The notes under the pieces are model-generated. The model saw only the letters and a list, made by a program, of their open reading frames with translations, was not told the DNA's origin and searched no databases. A stretch of DNA of 34,673 nucleotides from a virus: the IMG/VR virus record IMGVR_UViG_3300036792_000536, positions 1 to 34,673 of that record, one strand, 5' to 3'. Of the stretch, positions 6,374-13,303 are shown piece after piece. A program made the position numbers and the translations under genes. How positions within the stretch are numbered: the stretch's first letter is position 1; every line of letters begins with the position of its first letter.

Positions 6374-7416
6374 TGCCATCGAGCGCTATCTCCTACCCAA
6401 CCGGAACAGCTCATATCGATGATCGCATCTTTGCGGAGGATGCCGTCAACGTGATCAGCATTTCCGGGGGGAAAGACAGCCTGGCGCAGTGGCTGCTGGC
6501 GCTTGATGCTGGCGTGCGGGTTATTCCTGCATTTGCTGATACCGGGCACGAACACCCGTTAACAATGGAATATTTGGATTATCTGGAATCCAAGTTAGGG
6601 CCAGTCCGTCGAGTTAAAGCCGATTTTACCGCGCGTATTGAGGGGAAGCGCCAGTTTATTGCTGAGCACTGGCCCGTGTCGCTGGTTGCAGAGTGTGGAT
6701 TAACCGAGCAGGAGGCGCAAAAGACCGTTGCTTTAGCACTTGAAACCCTTCACCCAACCGGTGTGCCATTTCTTGATCTCTGTATGTGGAAGGGCCGGTT
6801 TCCATCAACAATGGCCCGGTTTTGTACATTCGAACTCAAGCACATTCCAATTCGCGATCAACTGGTAATGCCTCTGCTGGATGAGAATGACGAAGTGATC
6901 AGTTGGCAAGGAGTACGGGCAGAGGAATCACCACAGCGCGCTGGCTTACCTATGTGGGAAACGGACGCGGATAAAACCCCAGGGCTAAATATTTACCGGC
7001 CAATTCTGGATTGGAAACATGCCGACGTTTTTGCCATCGCCAAACACCACGGTATAAAACCAAATCCGCTCTATACACAAGGCTGTAGCCGCGTTGGCTG
7101 CATGCCATGCATTCATGCCCGTAAGTCGGAGCTTGCCGAGATTTTCACCCGTTGGCCGGATGAGATCGCCCGCGTTTCTCGTTGGGAAAAACTGGTTGCT
7201 GCCTGTTCTCGGCGTCAGAACAGCACCTTCTTTCCTTCCACTCAGGATCCGAAAAAGGCAGAGCGCCGGATCGAATGTATCACTGTTGAATCACATGGCA
7301 TTGAAACCTATCGCGATTGGGCGCTAACCACCAGAGGGGGGCAGCAATTCGATTTACTGGCCGCAATGAACGATCACACCGCTTGCAGCAGCATTTATGC
7401 GGGGGTGTGTGAATGA
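6373..7416 (+). CDS. PAPS reductase / DndC-like PP-loop protein
   Basis: A PP-loop ATP-pyrophosphatase fold protein, 347 residues from ATG 6373 (TGATG overlap with the upstream gene). The nucleotide-binding motif is ISISGGKDSLAQW (SGGKDS 31-36). The family signature VRAEESPQR lies at 181-189. Four cysteines, C151 (RFCTFELK) and C238, C243, C246 (QGCSRVGCMPC), look suited to an iron-sulfur cluster, as in DndC and APS-reductase relatives. Phages carry such proteins widely under the label phosphoadenosine phosphosulfate reductase family, and their true reaction is unknown. Sulfur transfer to DNA, RNA or a small molecule is possible. DndC works with DndA/D/E, none of which is visible here. The next gene overlaps by four bases, so the two products may act together. 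Confidence 0.88.
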   Translation: MPSSAISYPTGTAHIDDRIFAEDAVNVISISGGKDSLAQWLLALDAGVRVIPAFADTGHEHPLTMEYLDYLESKLGPVRRVKADFTARIEGKRQFIAEHWPVSLVAECGLTEQEAQKTVALALETLHPTGVPFLDLCMWKGRFPSTMARFCTFELKHIPIRDQLVMPLLDENDEVISWQGVRAEESPQRAGLPMWETDADKTPGLNIYRPILDWKHADVFAIAKHHGIKPNPLYTQGCSRVGCMPCIHARKSELAEIFTRWPDEIARVSRWEKLVAACSRRQNSTFFPSTQDPKKAERRIECITVESHGIETYRDWALTTRGGQQFDLLAAMNDHTACSSIYAGVCE

Positions 7417-7820
7417 TGCGCAAAACACAGGCCGCTCTTACCATTGCAACCCTCTATAGCCGCTACGAGCACATCCAGGATTTTCACGTGCTGACGCGCC
7501 TCAATCGAGAGCGTGCCTTCAACTGGGGGGGCCGTCGTTGCGGGAAAACCTACGCAGCTCGCCAACGGGAACTGATCCGCGCAGCGTTCCAGCTTTCTGC
7601 GGGCGCGACGCTAAAACTTCTTCCTCTCAGTAGAAAGCTACCGCTTATAGAGCGGATAGTCGGTTATGACCCAGGCGACGGCGAAGAAAAGGCCGCTGAG
7701 TGCGTATTTCTGCGCGATCCTATCACTGGTGTATTCACGCTGCTGTCAGCAAATACGGTTGAACGTAGGCCCGACTCCCAACCATGGATTAGCTTTGATG
7801 GGTGGGTTTTTCGGGAATGA
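7413..7820 (+). CDS. Small P-loop protein, function unknown
   Basis: A 135-residue protein sandwiched with ATGA overlaps between the PP-loop protein and replication gene A. It carries a textbook Walker A sequence, WGGRRCGKTYAA (GxxxxGKT, about residues 39-46), reminiscent of the GGRRxGKT loops of phage packaging or DNA-mimic ATPases. It is far too short for a terminase. A hydrophobic-D Walker B candidate appears only weakly near the end (PWISFDGW). It may be a minimal nucleotide-binding protein or a truncated ATPase. Frame integrity and coupled spacing argue that it is a real gene and not debris. Confidence 0.68.
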   Translation: MMRKTQAALTIATLYSRYEHIQDFHVLTRLNRERAFNWGGRRCGKTYAARQRELIRAAFQLSAGATLKLLPLSRKLPLIERIVGYDPGDGEEKAAECVFLRDPITGVFTLLSANTVERRPDSQPWISFDGWVFRE

Positions 7821-10300
7821 GTAAAGAGGCCCGCGGACGTTACGCACCATCACCGCCGTTGCCATACCCAGGTAGCGGCGTTGTGCTGTCTGACTATCCA
7901 CATGACTGGAACAAGCCTAAAGCCGCGATATTTGTAGATAAAACTCCTGCTGTTGATCTCGTTGAACTGGGTCAAGAGCAAGAGTTTTTAGGCTGGGTGA
8001 GCATTACCCTCAAACCATATCCGCGCTTCATCCGTCAGCGCCTGACCTCGCGTATTGACAGCATTCACACCATGAAGGGACGGCATATTGCCCGCTTGGC
8101 TTTGCGGGATATTATTCGCAGAGATCTGCCTTTTATTGACAAGGTGACTGACCAGCACGGCATCCAACAAGACTTTAGCGAAACGTCTGACATTCGGGGT
8201 ATGGCTTTCGAACACCTTGACCCGCTGTATCACACCTTTGCCAATTTAAACGCCTTGATCGAGCGGTTTAACCGCCTGCCTGACTTCACACGCGAAGATA
8301 TCGATCTGTTGGCCAAAGATATCGCCATCTACATGACGGGTGTGCTCTGTGAAGTAAACGAAAACAGCGCGCAGTTGAGTGACAGGAAGGCAGCACTTTG
8401 CCTGTATCAGGAAGCGGCCAACCTTGCCCAGGTGTTAAATATCCTGCCCCCGCATTGGGGGAAGTTCTGCCGGGGCAGGCTGTGGATTGATGAAGCGGCA
8501 ACAGCTATCAGCAAGATGAAGGATGAGCGGTATTGGGGGCGCAATTTACGCAAGTATGCTACCCGCTGGCGTGAGCATCTGCATATTGCTTTCGGGGATG
8601 TTAAGCGAGGCGCTGCACCGTATTGCAGCAAGCATCATGTTGATGAGTGGGACGCCCGCCGCAAGCGCAGCCGCGCGATCATGAGTCGGCTTGAGCTTGA
8701 GGACGAGGAGACCAAAGAGCGGATTTCTCTCATCGATCAGATTGATAAGAGCATATCGAATCCGGCGTTGCGTCGTGTTGAACTCATGACCCGCATCGGT
8801 GGCTTTGAAAAAGTTGCCACTGATACCGGCTTTGTCGGCAATTTCTTCACGTTGACCGCACCGTCGAAATACCATGCTTACACGATGTTCGGGCATCGCA
8901 ATCCCAAATGGAACGGCGCCAGCCCGCGTAAAACTCAGCAGTACCTTAACCGTGTATGGCAGCAAATTCGTGCGGAGTTGGCCCGCCGGGAGATCGAAGT
9001 GTTCGGGCTGCGCGTAGCTGAGTCTCACCATGACGGAACACCTCACTGGCACGGCCTACTGTTTGCTGCACCAGAGCATACTGCTGAGTTGCTTGAAGTC
9101 ATGACAGAATACGCTACCCGTGAGAATGCCGAAGAATTACGCAGCGAGCATGGGACACAGCCGCGTTTCAAAATGAAGCCGATCGATGAGAGCATCGGCA
9201 GTGCCACCGGCTATGTGGTGAAGTACATTTCAAAGAATATCGACGGCTATGCGCTCGACGGTGAAACCGACGATGAAAGCGGTAAACCTCTGAAGGAAAC
9301 CGCCAAGCACGCAACTGCCTGGGCATCCTGCTGGGGCATTCGTCAATTCCAGTTTTTAGGCGGCGCCCCGGTTTCTGTCTGGCGCGAGCTTCGTCGCATG
9401 CGCAATCAGGCGCTGGCCGACAAAATCAATCCGTTGTTTGCTCAACTGCATCATGCTGCTGACGGCGGTGACTGGCGCGAATATACCCATTTGCAGGGGG
9501 GCGCGATTGTTTCCCGTAAAGATTTGCCGCTCCGGGTCTGGTACCAGAAAGAAGGCCAGCCAAACAGTTACGGCGAATACGCTCCCATTATCAAAGGGCT
9601 CTACATGCCAGCGGTGGATATACCGCCGGTGGTCACCCGTCTTCACAGTTATCGGATTGTGAAGATGAAAGCAGAATCTGCCAACGACGCAGGGCAGGCA
9701 GTTGACCTTCCGGGCGCGTCTGCGCCCCCTAGGACTCGTGTCATTAACTGTACTGAGAACAAAAATTGTACAGATATGGGTGGGTTATCTCCGCCAGATA
9801 CTGAGCCGGAACAGCTTGAAATCGGCCAAAAATCGGCAAGCAGGCGAAAACAGCTTGCCGATAGCCTTCGAAACCACAAACCGGAGCGGAAAAAGTCCCC
9901 AGCCGAAGAGTTTGAGGCGCTGGCGCACGCCATTACTACAGGCGAATGCACTGAGCAGGAACGCCTGCGGGCAGAAAGTTACATGCGTGCTGCACAGTCG
10001 CTCAGGCAAATGGACGAAAAGGTCACTCCATTGGTCGCCAGCGTTGCAGAACAGGTGAAGCGCTGGGCGAAAATCCGAAAAGTCACCGTGAGCGAGCACC
10101 AGGCTATTCAGTTGGCTATGGGGAAAGAAGTCACCGTGCTGGATACGGTTTATCAGGCAAATCTGGTTACCGGTGAACTGATCGTTGCCGGCATGGATAA
10201 GCAGTGGCGGAAATCCATTGCAAAACACAAGGCTACAGACTTGGTATCGCGCTGGCAGTCTCTGGTGAAAGGCCGGGTAAATTCCAGCACCGCCGCATAA
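7817..10300 (+). CDS. A: Rolling-circle replication initiator, P2 gpA type
   Basis: Phage replication endonuclease that nicks the origin and stays linked to the 5' end, starting rolling-circle replication. It is 827 residues, somewhat longer than P2 gpA (about 760). The HUH metal motif is PHWHGLLF (H410, H412). The two-tyrosine motif is YVVKYISKN (Y466 and Y470), with the same four-residue spacing as the paired catalytic tyrosines of P2 gpA. The linker around 630-665 is low in conservation-type residues and overlaps the candidate origin. ATG 7817 overlaps the previous stop (ATGA). A needs the host Rep helicase in P2. The final gene of the early operon, it is followed by a 158-bp gap before the accessory genes. 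Confidence 0.95.
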   Translation: MSKEARGRYAPSPPLPYPGSGVVLSDYPHDWNKPKAAIFVDKTPAVDLVELGQEQEFLGWVSITLKPYPRFIRQRLTSRIDSIHTMKGRHIARLALRDIIRRDLPFIDKVTDQHGIQQDFSETSDIRGMAFEHLDPLYHTFANLNALIERFNRLPDFTREDIDLLAKDIAIYMTGVLCEVNENSAQLSDRKAALCLYQEAANLAQVLNILPPHWGKFCRGRLWIDEAATAISKMKDERYWGRNLRKYATRWREHLHIAFGDVKRGAAPYCSKHHVDEWDARRKRSRAIMSRLELEDEETKERISLIDQIDKSISNPALRRVELMTRIGGFEKVATDTGFVGNFFTLTAPSKYHAYTMFGHRNPKWNGASPRKTQQYLNRVWQQIRAELARREIEVFGLRVAESHHDGTPHWHGLLFAAPEHTAELLEVMTEYATRENAEELRSEHGTQPRFKMKPIDESIGSATGYVVKYISKNIDGYALDGETDDESGKPLKETAKHATAWASCWGIRQFQFLGGAPVSVWRELRRMRNQALADKINPLFAQLHHAADGGDWREYTHLQGGAIVSRKDLPLRVWYQKEGQPNSYGEYAPIIKGLYMPAVDIPPVVTRLHSYRIVKMKAESANDAGQAVDLPGASAPPRTRVINCTENKNCTDMGGLSPPDTEPEQLEIGQKSASRRKQLADSLRNHKPERKKSPAEEFEALAHAITTGECTEQERLRAESYMRAAQSLRQMDEKVTPLVASVAEQVKRWAKIRKVTVSEHQAIQLAMGKEVTVLDTVYQANLVTGELIVAGMDKQWRKSIAKHKATDLVSRWQSLVKGRVNSSTAA
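9712..9756 (+). other. ori: Candidate replication origin inside gene A
   Basis: P2 ori lies inside its A gene. Here a perfect GGGCGC-GTCT-GCGCCC hairpin (9712-9727) is followed by the palindrome CCTAGG (9728-9733) and ACTCGTGTCATTAA. This loosely resembles the P2 nick region as I recall it (GCGCC, then GGAGTCCTGTCA). It falls in a proline-, serine- and threonine-rich linker of gpA after the catalytic domain, where the protein is free to vary. The exact nick is not determinable by eye. Confidence 0.38.
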
Positions 10301-10458
10301 AGATTTTTCGGCAATCGTATCGAGCACAGACAGGAATATCTGTTCTGGCCATACCGGCAAATATAGACAGCACCATCTGTACCACCTGGTGCCGGTACCA
10401 CACAGACATAAATAGCTGTTCTGCAGCACCGTCATTTTTAACTATGGAGTACCGCGAA
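10301..10458 (+). other. Intergenic leader of the accessory module
   Basis: This gap between A and the second methylase has two copies of CTGTTCTG (10340-10347 and 10416-10423, 76 bp apart). It also has an inverted pair, GTACC (10379-10383) and GGTAC (10394-10398). I find no convincing -35/-10 pair and no U-tailed terminator. It may hold a weak promoter or operator for the methylase. GGAG at 10447-10450 is the ribosome binding site for ATG 10459. Confidence 0.35.
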
Positions 10459-11151
10459 ATGGGATACCTGGGAAGCAAAGCCGCCAGTGGCGCATACCAA
10501 GCGATCATCAGTCAGATGCCGCCGCATGACACGTACATCGAAACACACTTGGGCGGCGGCGCTATCATGCTGCGCAAGCCTCCAGCGGCACGTTCTATTG
10601 GCTGGGATATCGACCCGGAAACCGTCGAGGCGTTTTGCCAGGGTAACCCGAATTTTCTGGACGAACAGGCGGAACGTCTCAGGATCGAAGTTGGCAGCGC
10701 AGTAGATTTACTGAGTGGCATACCGTTCGAACAGTACGGCCGCACACTGATTTATGCCGATCCGCCCTATCTGCCGGCAACTCGCACCAGTCGTGCGCGG
10801 TATCGCCATGAATACACCGTCAATGATCACCGCAGTCTGATCGACGTGCTGCGCACTGTGCCGGCTAACGTGATGATCTCCGGCTATCCCTCGGCGCTCT
10901 ATGACGAGCTGCTCGCTGGTTGGCGCTCTATTCAGTTCCAGGTGATGACACGCGGAGGCCCGCGTACTGAGCAACTGTGGATGAACTTTGACGAAGGGAA
11001 GGCGTATAGCCATGCCTTTGCCGGTGCGAATTATATCGACCGCCAGCGCATTAAGCGCAAAGCCGAACGCTGGGCCGCGAATTACAAGGAACTGCCGTCA
11101 GCCGAGCAAACGGCCATATTGGCGGCCATGTTGGAAGTACATGCAAAATAG
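10459..11151 (+). CDS. DNA adenine methyltransferase (second, short type)
   Basis: A D12-type adenine methyltransferase of 230 residues. It has N-terminal MGYLGSKAASGAY, a SAM motif HLGGGAIML (about 30-38), IGWDID (47-52) and the catalytic DPPYLPATR (101-109). It lacks the RHGFNG.CRYN block of true Dam, so it belongs to a different, shorter lineage with an unknown target. ATG 10459 is chosen because GGAG lies eight bases upstream; an in-frame ATG at 10444 has no such site. It sits in the A-cos slot where P2 has its tin/old cargo, immediately upstream of HicAB. It may be an anti-restriction orphan methylase. Confidence 0.88.
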   Translation: MGYLGSKAASGAYQAIISQMPPHDTYIETHLGGGAIMLRKPPAARSIGWDIDPETVEAFCQGNPNFLDEQAERLRIEVGSAVDLLSGIPFEQYGRTLIYADPPYLPATRTSRARYRHEYTVNDHRSLIDVLRTVPANVMISGYPSALYDELLAGWRSIQFQVMTRGGPRTEQLWMNFDEGKAYSHAFAGANYIDRQRIKRKAERWAANYKELPSAEQTAILAAMLEVHAK

Positions 11152-11212
11152 TGACTTCATAAGTTGACTTCACATATCGAAACTCACATAATGACTTCAT
11201 AAAGTGACTTCA
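11152..11212. repeat. TGACTTCA repeat array upstream of hicA
   Basis: Four exact copies of TGACTTCA start at 11152, 11165, 11192 and 11205. They form two pairs, each with 13-bp internal spacing, repeated with a 40-bp period (four helical turns). The first copy abuts the methylase stop codon; the last ends 11 bp before hicA. The copies overlap the -35 region and lie over the -10/start region of the predicted promoter. This is the pattern expected of an operator bound cooperatively by HicB or by the HicAB complex. Confidence 0.8.
11164..11192 (+). promoter_or_regulatory. Promoter of the hicAB pair
   Basis: TTGACT (11164-11169, 5 of 6 to the -35 consensus) and CATAAT (11187-11192, 5 of 6 to the -10 consensus) are separated by exactly 17 bp, with a start near 11199. 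This gives hicAB its own transcription in the lysogen, independent of the early operon, as expected for an accessory gene pair that must be expressed from the prophage. The repeat copies cover both boxes. Confidence 0.65.
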
Positions 11213-11223
11213 CAGGATGCGAA

Positions 11224-11499
11224 ATGACAGATCAGGTTTCAGCGTTAAGGAAGAGACAAAAAAACACGTTAGAACAGATATTTAAAATGCCCGTTCTATC
11301 CGGGATCAAATGGTCTGACGTGGAATCACTGATAAAGGCGCTGGGCGGGGAAGTTAAAGAGGGGCGCGGTTCGCGATGCAAGTTTTTGTTAAACGGCAGT
11401 ATCGCAAACTTTCACCGTCCTCACCCGTCGCCAGATACGGATAAAGGCGCAGTGGTCAGCCTGCGCGAGTGGTTAGAGAGCATAGGAGTAAAACCATGA
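11224..11499 (+). CDS. hicA: HicA-family toxin
   Basis: A 91-residue small toxin of the HicA family (double-stranded-RNA-binding fold, mRNA interferase in studied members). The body is WSDVESLIKALGGEVKEGRG followed by SRCKFLLNG, FHRPHPS and VVSLREWLESIGVKP, matching the HicA subfamily that carries FHRPHP. It has an N-terminal extension of about 28 residues compared with the shortest HicA proteins. The usual GSxH catalytic histidine is absent here (GSRC, R51 and C52); H64 and H67 of FHRPHP are the only conserved histidines. ATG 11224 follows AGGA. It overlaps hicB by four bases, toxin first, as is usual for hicAB. Confidence 0.88.
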   Translation: MTDQVSALRKRQKNTLEQIFKMPVLSGIKWSDVESLIKALGGEVKEGRGSRCKFLLNGSIANFHRPHPSPDTDKGAVVSLREWLESIGVKP

Positions 11500-11855
11500 C
11501 GAAAGTAGCAACGCCGAACACCATGGAAATCGCCGGGCAACCGGCGTTAATCAGCTATGTGCCGGAGATCGGCGCGTTTCGCGGTAAGTTCCTCGGCCTG
11601 TCCGGTTACTGTGATTTTGTTTCTGACAGCATTCAAGGGCTGCATAAAGAGGGCGAATTGTCGCTGCGTGAGTACCTGGAAGATTGCAGCGCGGCCGGGA
11701 TCGAACCTTATGCCAGGCAGGAAAAAATTAAAACGTTCACGCTGCGCTACCCTGAGTCATTCGGGGAACGGCTGAACCAGGCGGCGGCGGAGAATGAAGT
11801 CTCTGTGAATGCCTTTATCGTTGAAACATTGAATGAGCGCATGAAACACGCCTAA
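11496..11855 (+). CDS. hicB: HicB-family antitoxin with ribbon-helix-helix end
   Basis: A 119-residue antitoxin. The N-terminal part (about 15-70: ALISYVPEIGAFRGKFLGLS, then a short helix) is the degraded RNase-H-like HicB fold that covers HicA. The C-terminal part (about 82-117: IKTFTLRYPESFGERLNQAA, then AFIVETLNERM) is a ribbon-helix-helix DNA-binding module. That module makes it the likely repressor acting on the TGACTTCA array. The start ATG 11496 overlaps hicA (ATGA), with GGAG upstream. A strong terminator follows 20 bp after its stop. Confidence 0.9.
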   Translation: MTKVATPNTMEIAGQPALISYVPEIGAFRGKFLGLSGYCDFVSDSIQGLHKEGELSLREYLEDCSAAGIEPYARQEKIKTFTLRYPESFGERLNQAAAENEVSVNAFIVETLNERMKHA

Positions 11856-11875
11856 AGCGTAAAACACCCCATTTT

Positions 11876-11898
11876 GCCCGTTTTTGCGGGCTTTTTTT
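11876..11898 (+). terminator. Terminator after hicB
   Basis: GCCCG (11876-11880) and CGGGC (11887-11891) form a short GC stem with a T-rich loop, followed directly by seven T residues (11892-11898). This is a standard intrinsic terminator. It closes hicAB and keeps transcription out of the cos region. Confidence 0.82.
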
Positions 11899-11912
11899 CG
11901 CTTAAAAATCGC

Positions 11913-12010
11913 TGCACAACCCCGCCCAAATTTGCACAATTTTTCACCCCGCCTAAAACCCCGCTCAAACCAGTGCCGGCGCGGCGTTGCACACCCTGCA
12001 CAACTGCACA
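11913..12010. repeat. Cluster of five TGCACA repeats left of cos
   Basis: TGCACA occurs at 11913, 11933, 11988, 11997 and 12005, all in the same orientation and mostly followed by A or C. The last three are packed at 8-9 bp spacing. The cluster ends 24 bp before the cohesive end. No gene reads through the stretch. Such repeats beside a cos site are likely to be terminase-binding sites, comparable in role to the R sites of lambda. Confidence 0.55.
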
Positions 12011-12029
12011 AAAAGGCACCCTTTTTGTG
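12007..12029. other. Perfect 10-bp inverted repeat beside cos
   Basis: CACAAAAAGG (12007-12016) and CCTTTTTGTG (12020-12029) are perfect inverted repeats around a 3-base centre, ending 4 bp before the cohesive end. The inner GGCACCC (12015-12021) also has an inverted partner, GGGTGCC (12064-12070), on the other side of cos. The DNA could be a terminase or host-factor site. Confidence 0.6.
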
Positions 12030-12033
12030 TGCG

Positions 12034-12052
12034 GGCGAGGCGGGGGAGCAAT
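12034..12052. other. cos: cos site (P2-type 19-base cohesive end)
   Basis: GGCGAGGCGGGGGAGCAAT matches the 19-base P2 cohesive end (GGCGAGGCGGGGAAAGCAC as I recall it) at most positions, and it lies in the P2 location between the replication/accessory genes and portal gene Q. Terminase P/M should cut here to give linear virion DNA. GGCACCC and GGGTGCC arms are placed almost symmetrically 25 bp either side. The rest of the gap from 11899 to 12208 contains no credible gene. Confidence 0.85.
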
Positions 12053-12162
12053 CGCGCGCTGAGGGGTGCCAGAGAGGTCACTTTCCTTTGCGGCGCCTGC
12101 TGCTTGTGGTGTGCGATGTTCGTCGCGTCTGTTGTGGGTGGTGTACGGGCGTGCGAAAGCAT

Positions 12163-12183
12163 AGCGCCCCATGACGGGGCGCT
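12163..12183 (-). terminator. Hairpin after portal gene Q
   Basis: AGCGCCCC (12163-12170) and GGGGCGCT (12176-12183) form a perfect 8-bp stem with a 5-base loop, 25 bp downstream of the Q stop in the direction of Q transcription. There is only a weak T-rich stretch after it on the minus strand, so it may be an inefficient terminator or an RNA 3'-end stabiliser for the Q-P transcript. Confidence 0.5.
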
Positions 12184-12208
12184 GAGGGCGTTCAGCGGGT
12201 GGTGGGGC

Positions 12209-13300
12209 TTACTGCGGGGTGGTCTGGGCCAGGGCGTATGGGTTGAAGCGGAACACTTCGAACCCCAGCCACTCGTTGAGTTGTTTGAGGTTCTCCATGA
12301 TCGGATACAGCTCATTGATTGCGAACACCTTCGCGGCTTTTTCGATATCACCGAAGCCGCCGGTGTTGTTCGGCAGCATCCCCATCAGTTGGGGCGGTAC
12401 GCGGTGTGCTGCGAGCATGTCGTCGCGGGTGGCATCCTTGATGCCGGTAAACTCATCCTTCGCGGCTATCTGACTGAATGGCATGATTTGCAGCCCGTCC
12501 TTCTTACCGCCGGCAGCGTAGACAAACAGGTTTTTGAATGCACCGCCGCCGCGGGCATCTTTCAACGATGATTTCAGCTTCTCGACGTCCTTGTTGTTGG
12601 CAACGGGATCGGTCAGGTAAACAATCACGCCGGCATGGCTGCCGTTGATAAAATAGTTACGACGAAATAGCGTGGCCTCACTGTTCAACAGCGCGGAATG
12701 CAATACCGCCATGTATTCAGGGGTGCCGTAGATCTCCTGGTGAATGCTGGGCGTGCGCAGGTGGAATACAGACCCCGGTTTAAACGCATGGTCTTCTTCG
12801 TAGTACGTAACAAACCAGTATTGATCCAGATCCTCACCGCGGCGCGTGTACTTCGCCAGAGAGTGTTTTAGCTTCAGCGGTTTGCCGAGCATATTGTCTA
12901 TCTGCTCAAGGTAGGCATTACCGAACACCAGATAATCCAGAACAAACGCGGCGGCGTCTTGGCGTGACAGCATTGGGTGCGGCACAAAGCAGCTCATGAT
13001 CACATTGCGCTTGAATATGATGGGGGACTGGTGGTGCACGGCAATATCGAACATGCGCGCCAGGCCGTAAGGGCTGATGGGCGGTTCATAGTAGCGGCCG
13101 TTTTTGGCGCATTCCATACAATCCAGCAGGTCACGGTGATCGAGTACCGGTGAGGCTTCGCCGAAAGAAAATGACTCGACACCCTCGAGCGGCGTCTGTT
13201 CTGCAGCAACGTCAGTGGTGACTGTGTTGGCCGCCTGATCTGCCATCCATTCAGGACGGCTGCTGTTTTGGCGGGTGTGGTTGGTGCGTTTGCGGCCCAT
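12209..13300 (-). CDS. Q: Portal protein, gpQ
   Basis: The capsid portal vertex protein of P2 type, 363 residues against about 344 in P2. It forms the dodecameric ring through which DNA is packaged and to which the tail joins. Family-typical blocks are visible: FSFGEASPVL, YYEPPISPYGLARMF near residue 72, YLVFGNAYLEQ, VFHLRTPSIHQEIYGTPEY and DDMLAAHRVPPQLMGMLPNN. It is the second gene of the leftward late operon, starting three bases downstream of the P stop, so P and Q are translated together. An N-terminal basic stretch of about 15 residues is extra to the core. Confidence 0.96.
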   Translation of the reverse strand: MGRKRTNHTRQNSSRPEWMADQAANTVTTDVAAEQTPLEGVESFSFGEASPVLDHRDLLDCMECAKNGRYYEPPISPYGLARMFDIAVHHQSPIIFKRNVIMSCFVPHPMLSRQDAAAFVLDYLVFGNAYLEQIDNMLGKPLKLKHSLAKYTRRGEDLDQYWFVTYYEEDHAFKPGSVFHLRTPSIHQEIYGTPEYMAVLHSALLNSEATLFRRNYFINGSHAGVIVYLTDPVANNKDVEKLKSSLKDARGGGAFKNLFVYAAGGKKDGLQIMPFSQIAAKDEFTGIKDATRDDMLAAHRVPPQLMGMLPNNTGGFGDIEKAAKVFAINELYPIMENLKQLNEWLGFEVFRFNPYALAQTTPQ

Positions 13301-13303
13301 GGG

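Noticed and set aside
11987-12571. A 194-codon plus-strand frame across cos into gene Q
   Set aside because: It would run through the cos site and then antisense to the portal gene. It lacks a ribosome binding site and its product has no sensible pattern.
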